Positions 59,212 through 64,000 of a stretch of 64,000 bases of DNA are shown piece by piece. The notes under the pieces were generated by a model. That model searched no databases and was not told the origin of the DNA. It was given only the letters and a program-made list of their open reading frames with translations. The position numbers and the translations under genes are program-made. This DNA comes from Cheiracanthium punctorium (taxonomy: Eukaryota; Arthropoda; Arachnida; Araneae; Cheiracanthiidae), in assembly GCA_038373885.1 (NCBI GenBank), contig JAWZYV010012513.1, positions 119,056 through 183,055 on the forward strand, given 5' to 3'. The first letter of the stretch is position 1, and the number at the start of each line of letters is the position of its first letter.

Positions 59212-59654
59212 TTGCAATCTAAATTACTGTTAAAATCAGAGGAATACTATTCTTGTAGAGCTGCACATAATTTATTGAAGAAAGGTATCTCACAAAACAG
59301 CTGTGAAATTGAACGTTTGTTATATTCCAGAAAGCGAGGACCTAAGTTTTCCAAACCTGGTTTGAAATTCATGAAAGCAGCTGGAGTGTTTTACGCAGAC
59401 CAATGTCCAGCATGAATGCTGATGATGAAGAAGTCTTCAAGAATATCCCAGGATTTGATGATTCACAAATAAGACTTGAGTGTGTTGCTTACAAGGGTTA
59501 TGTGAAGGAATGTTCCGCTGAAAAGTTAGTAAGATTTTGGAATTCAGAGGCTGTTTCACAGAGGTTTCCAGAACTAACACGCAAAGCAAAGCAAGTATTC
59601 TCGGTTTTACCTAATTCTGTAGACTGTGAAGGAGCAGTTTCATGTTATGGTTAA
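59212..59654 (+). pseudogene. hAT transposase C-terminal region, right copy
   Basis: Reads LKFMKAAGVF, then a stop, and in a shifted frame MSSMNADDEEVFKNIPGFDD and FWNSEAVSQRFPELTRKAKQ, ending LPNSVDCEGAVS. It is the mirror of 40438-40760; the conserved ER pair of the hAT dimerisation motif has become EG here. The frameshift is shared with the left copy, so it was already dead before the duplication. Confidence 0.8.
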
Positions 59655-59837
59655 ATATTTACAACTTCAATGCAAAGTTTGAAGGAATCATCGGCTGCCC
59701 ATTCACAGCACTTTATTTTAATAAGCTTTAGCGCAAAAGTAAGACGCGCTTGTTTGTTTTTAATTGTAAATTAAATTATTGATTTCCATTTAACGCAGTT
59801 ATTTCCCTACTCACCCGCATGATTTCAATAAATTTCT

Positions 59838-60325
59838 ATAAATACCTCATAATTTAAATAAAGTAGCGCATCGATGCCGCATAATTCCGAATAGGCATGG
59901 ACGCGAGACGACTTTTAGCGAGACGAGACAGAGGTTTACAGATTTTTTGCGAGACAAGACACACATTTTTAACATTACGATATAGGGATTTTTGCGAGAC
60001 GAGACAAAGCTTTTAGGCTATTTTGCGAGATGCGAGACGCTTATTTTTCGTCTCGCGTCCATCCCTAATAAATACCTCATAATTTAAATAAAGTAGCGCA
60101 TCGATGCCACATAATTCCGAATAGGCATGGACGCGAGACGACTTTTAGCGAGGCGAGACAGAGATTTTGAGCTTTTTGCGAGACAAGACAAAGATTTAGA
60201 GCTTTTTACGAGACAAGACAGACATTTTTAACATTATGATATAGGGATTTTGCGAGGCGAGGCACAGCTTTTAGACTGTTTTGCGAGACGCGAGACGCTA
60301 ATTTCCCGTCTCGCGTCCATCCCTA
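59838..60325. mobile_element. GAGAC-rich hAT-like MITE plus tandem duplication of MITE and flank
   Basis: MITE copies at 59892-60067 and 60122-60325 run TAGGCATGGACGCGAGAC to GTCTCGCGTCCATCCCTA. The outer flanks are identical ATTCCGAA (59884-59891 and 60326-60333). The 54 bp before each copy (59838-59891 and 60068-60121) are also duplicated, so a MITE insertion was followed by a tandem duplication of about 230 bp. Confidence 0.92.
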
Positions 60326-60333
60326 ATTCCGAA

Positions 60334-61216
60334 AAAAATTTCGCATATTTTGTAGTGCCCTAGTCATTAGAATATTTTCGAATTCAAAATAACTATTTCC
60401 ATTGAGACGGAGCGCTTATGCGCTTGATATGTAGGATGAACCGAAACTCTTTGGCAAAACTTTAAGGTGTGATAGTACACATCAAGACAAATAATATTAA
60501 ATAGGAAACTAAGGGTCCCAAACGTCACCCGAAGGAGATAGCCGCCATTAAAGCTTAGGGTTCAAAAATTCAAATGATTATAGAAAACGGAGAAATTGGT
60601 CGATTCGCTTACGGTTTTCACTAAAATTATTCTTTATGTCAGTTCTTGTTGAAAGTAAATTTTAAAGTTAAAAAAATGCCGATAAAGGGCGCTTTAGACT
60701 TTGGAGTAGACAGATATTATTTACCGCTATTTTTTGTATCTCATTAAATGCTTTCAAGAGCTTAGACTTAAATTTTGTGCTCAAAATCTGAATTGTTGGA
60801 AGTGGTTAAGTACCGGAAACTGAACTGTGTTCAGGAGTTGAAATTTGAAACACACATCCCTGAACATAGTTCAGTCATTTCCGATTGTTTGTCTTGATGC
60901 GTACTATCACCACTTAAAGTTATACCCAAGAGTTCAGATTCACCCTGTATATTTCGCAGAACCTTATAAATTTCTTGTATTTTTGTTGAAAATGTAGCGT
61001 TATGATATAGCATTTCGAACTGCATAAATTTTGATATTTTTATTTGCGCAGAAAACATTAAATATGCACTCAGAGGGGGCCAATGTTGGCTTGCTTATTG
61101 AGTGCCCCATCATAAAAACGGACTCATCATGAAAAGGGAAAAGTTCCGTTTTTCAAGTTTAGATCTTTTTCAGTTTTTCGCTCATAACTTTGACTAGCGA
61201 AAAGCGTGGTTCCGGC
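60334..61216. other. Right-arm sequence without genes
   Basis: The first 150 bases mirror 40060-40200. The remainder, to 61216, has no clear left-arm partner and no gene. Confidence 0.45.
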
Positions 61217-61342
61217 ACAGCCAGCTGTCGTCAAAAAAGGGTCTCTAGATCTGTGGCACGCGATGAACGTTCGATCGTCCGCCATCTTGCTGGTAGTTAA
61301 GTCGAGCGATGGCAACGGCTGCCCTTTTTTCAGCATTGGGCA
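61217..61342 (+). repeat. About 127-bp segment in the unexpected orientation (right)
   Basis: Same orientation as 39511-39637 despite lying in the inverted arm. The sequence outside it (61420-61560) is properly inverted relative to 39400-39500. Confidence 0.8.
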
Positions 61343-62489
61343 ATCTATCTAGCTGTTTTCGCATTCTTCTAATTTTCAGCAGATGTCAGTGCTGTTAAAA
61401 ATAATCGTGACATTTTTTTTTACGAGAAATGACGTGCTAAAAAGTAAACGATTCTCGTGGAGCTATGTCACCCGCAACTATTTTTAAAGAAATCAAATCT
61501 ATTCTTCGTGACTGGCAACAGTCAAAACGTCAGAGTTTGGTGTTCCCAGAGCGGGAACACTGCGCGTTAAAGGGTTAAAAGAGAGTAAGTTCACGGTTGG
61601 TGAATTTTTAAGTAAAAATATTTGAAAATTAGAAACAGCTTCTTTTACACAAAGAATTGAACTATAGGATGAATTAATAGAACAAGTGTTTTGATTTTTT
61701 ACCAATGTTGTTTATGCTAGAATTCTAAGTTGTTTTATACTAAATAAATATAATTTCAGGACTTTTCTAATAATATCATACTATGACAAAAGACGACAAC
61801 AATAAATGAATCTTATAAATAATATATTTTCACATTTTGTTATAATGTATTTAGGACTATAGTTTTCTGAAATCGTGATTTGAAACTTATTTTAAAAGAA
61901 TTCTCAATTTTCTATTGAAGTCTAAACCATAATCTATAAAAAGGGAATTTATTGCATTATAATTAATCAAAATAGAAATACATTTCAAGCTTTCGGCGAC
62001 GTTTACTTACCGAAATTTTTCAAATTATACATATTTGCGTGCACAATTAAAAATATTCAATGCTATAATTTCCTGTCATTACCATTCAGATTGCACTGCA
62101 ACTAAATGTTTATTCGCTAAACTTTGATATCAACTTATTGAATCAGGCCAAAACAGTATGGAAATTGAAAGGAATAAGTGGCCTTTACTGCCGTGAAGTG
62201 GCTTCGAAATTCAATACTGGGAACTGAAAAACTATTTACTTTTATTGAAGTGAAACTTTTTAAAGTAAGTATTATAGACATTTTTTTTTCAGACTGAAAA
62301 AAACAACTAGAATGCATTTAGATCATTCTCAAACGAGGAAGATAAATCATGTAAAAATTTTTCAAACACCATATTTTTGAGACAATATAGTGATATATTA
62401 TACTTAAATCTAGTGAGCGATTTTAATGTATGGTAAAGAAAAGATGCACAAGCGCTAGCTGCATAAGGGAGAAATTCTTTTGGCACAGG
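61343..62489. other. Right-arm sequence: mirror of the IR 5' flank, without the IR
   Basis: 61430-61560 mirrors 39385-39500 and 61620-62300 mirrors 36720-37340, so the 2 kb carrying the intact IR in the left arm is absent between them. Confidence 0.65.
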
Positions 62490-62700
62490 ACCTTTTTAAG
62501 TGGTTTTAACGTGTATTCATTCTGCATCTGCAGATAACCGCCCAAAACTCCAGACCGTTACATTAACTACCGCACAGAAGGGCAGAACCCTGGAGTTTTA
62601 CACCTCAGCCGTCTACCATGCTCAGTGTCTTATTCAGTCGGCCATGCAAACTATAATATTAGTATTAGAAATACAAACAAAACGAAACATATAAAAAAAT
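62490..62700 (-). mobile_element. tRNA-derived SINE, right-arm copy
   Basis: Mirror of 36241-36470, with CCAAAACTCCAGACCGTTAC and CTCAGTGTCTTATTCAGTCG on the plus strand. Confidence 0.7.
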
Positions 62701-63453
62701 GGTGCGTTAATCTCACCATGTTTAAAAAAAAATATTTAACTCAGTTAGGAAAAGCAAAAAATTGTCAGAAGCTCTTAAATACATTACATTCCTATTTTTT
62801 AATTTGAATTCGTCTGCCTAAGAATGTTTACCTTTTCGCCAAATATATCTGAGAACTGAAACGCCAAATCCGCTTATTCAAAATTTTGATATTCTGCTAG
62901 TTTTGCAGTAGGCACCAGGTGGTGTATCTAAATTAAAACTTATGAAAGGAGATCAGATGATAAATTCTAGCTTTGTAGCCGGTCTCATCTGAATTACTAT
63001 ATACATCCCTGAGCAATCTCAGTCAGGAGGTAACTTTAATTCTAACTATTACTATTTCTAATTATTATAGGTCTTGCTAGTGCAAATCTTAACTATTTGA
63101 CTACGCTTCAGTCTAAACCATAGAGTTTTTTTCTATCACACCCCCTTTTTTTATTCTGCACATTTTTAGCTTTAAATTTCATAAAGTAAAAACGTCTTGC
63201 TGCGCGGAAAAAAAGCATTCAACACTAAACTAAAACAGACATAATGAACAAAGTTTGCATGCAAATGTGTTTTGTTCCTTCTACATGGTTATTATTAGGT
63301 TATATTTGAAACAAAACTGAATCACGTTGTTTGAAAATCTGATGCGATAAAGAAAAATTAAACCAAAGCAATGACACGAGTAAGTGTATAAAGTTAACAC
63401 AACGTATTATTAAGTCATGATGCTATTTACTTGGAAAATTGGGTTAATCAGTC

Positions 63454-64000
63454 TCACTGCGATGATAACTTTGCTATTAAGATTTCTTTAAAAAACACAA
63501 TGAGTGAAAGAAGCCATCCAGACATCAGTATGTAAAACGCTCCCGATATGTCATCGAGGTGTACTGTCATGACCGTTTCCGATATGTTAGATTCGAAAAA
63601 TTTCCACTGGAGTCGATTTCGAAAGTAGTAGTCACTGTTGAGTTTATCTAAAAGACCTGAAGCAAGCATTTGGTGAATAATTGCATTCAAACGATTTGGA
63701 CAGCAGAACGTTCTCGAAAAAGGAATACCCGAAAGCGTCATGAAAAACGAGTCTTCTGATATAAAGTAGTCAGTCGCAAATGCAGTCATCCCGCTCATAC
63801 TGGCAATTAGAGCTCTCTTCGATCCACTGTTTTGGAACGCTTCAAGAACGTCTCCGGATTCGACATCGTTGCGATTCAGGCACTCGCCTATGTTCCTCAA
63901 TGTACTGGAGTTAGATTCCATTAAATTTCGGATCAAGTAACTGCCTTTCACAGTGATACACCTGAACGACCTGTAGTCGATGCTCGACAAATCGAAAGTC
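63454..64000 (-). CDS. Ionotropic receptor (IR), C-terminal part, runs off the window
   Basis: The minus strand encodes about 180 residues of an IR channel: the second ligand-binding lobe (MESNSSTLRNIGECLNRNDV, FCCPNRLNAIIHQ) and the last membrane helix (GAFYILMSGWLLSLIVFF), ending LIAKLSSQ and TGA at 63454-63456. It is very similar to the fragment at 30580-31202 but keeps the C-terminus that the fragment lost. In the last 50 bases before the edge several single bases are missing relative to 30800-30850, which shifts the frame. Either it is a pseudogene or this end has sequence errors. Confidence 0.75.
   Translation of the reverse strand, partial: TFDLSSIDYRSFRCITVKGSYLIRNLMESNSSTLRNIGECLNRNDVESGDVLEAFQNSGSKRALIASMSGMTAFATDYFISEDSFFMTLSGIPFSRTFCCPNRLNAIIHQMLASGLLDKLNSDYYFRNRLQWKFFESNISETVMTVHLDDISGAFYILMSGWLLSLIVFFKEILIAKLSSQ

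Larger units (their letters stand above)
49510..64000. repeat. Right arm of the giant inverted duplication
   Basis: Counterpart of 30580-49010. It continues past the window edge. It lacks the intact IR gene (about 37340-39370 of the left arm) and the 31400-35690 insertions. It carries its own private insertions at 50892-51083, 52000-53080, 57969-59125 and 59838-60325. Confidence 0.85.

Noticed and set aside
40000..60500. Assembly artefact (unresolved fold-back read) as the source of the palindrome
   Set aside because: The arms differ by many substitutions, by microsatellite lengths and by several insertions with perfect target duplications. A fold-back chimera would be nearly identical. Long-read support is still the decisive test.

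Overview
This window looks like nuclear DNA from an arthropod, most likely an arachnid (spider-like). It is AT-rich, has spliced genes with GT/AG introns, and is packed with DNA transposons, MITEs, tRNA-derived SINEs and a non-LTR retrotransposon tail. The arachnid placement is inference from the ionotropic-receptor family and the style of the repeats. No prokaryotic operons, CRISPR arrays or viral genes were seen.

Layout. (1) 1-9.5 kb is intergenic and transposon-filled. It holds a hAT-like element (1352-5339, target duplication CACACAGG) that carries a broken Tc1-like element (1850-3376), then a pogo/Tigger-like TA element (6079-8912) that carries a second element with an exact 8-bp target duplication (6334-7294). 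(2) 10.07-22.24 kb is one host gene of four coding exons, read as Gemin8 of the SMN complex (213 aa). Its introns contain at least five MITEs, a 75-bp tandem array, a 52-bp perfect palindrome and a duplicated splice-acceptor segment. (3) 22.3-30.5 kb is intergenic, with a second, inverted copy (25786-27449) of the 1352-5339 element. (4) 30.6-64.0 kb is a very large, diverged inverted duplication. Its left arm runs from about 30.6 to 49.0 kb and its right arm from about 49.5 to beyond 64 kb.

The inverted duplication carries ionotropic glutamate-receptor-like (IR) genes. A truncated IR pseudogene lies at 30580-31202, an apparently intact 407-codon IR lies at 37589-38812, and a minus-strand IR lies at 63454-64000 and runs off the edge. 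The two outer copies mirror each other. The intact IR has no counterpart in the right arm. The arms also carry matching hAT transposase remnants (40438-40760 minus, 59212-59654 plus).

Since the arms are paralogues, each serves as an empty-site control for the other. At least four insertions (42976-43638, 50892-51083, 57969-59125, 59892-60325) are present in one arm and absent at the matching point of the other. That gives a relative timeline: duplication first, then MITE bursts. No percent identity was computed; all homology statements come from reading both strands by eye.
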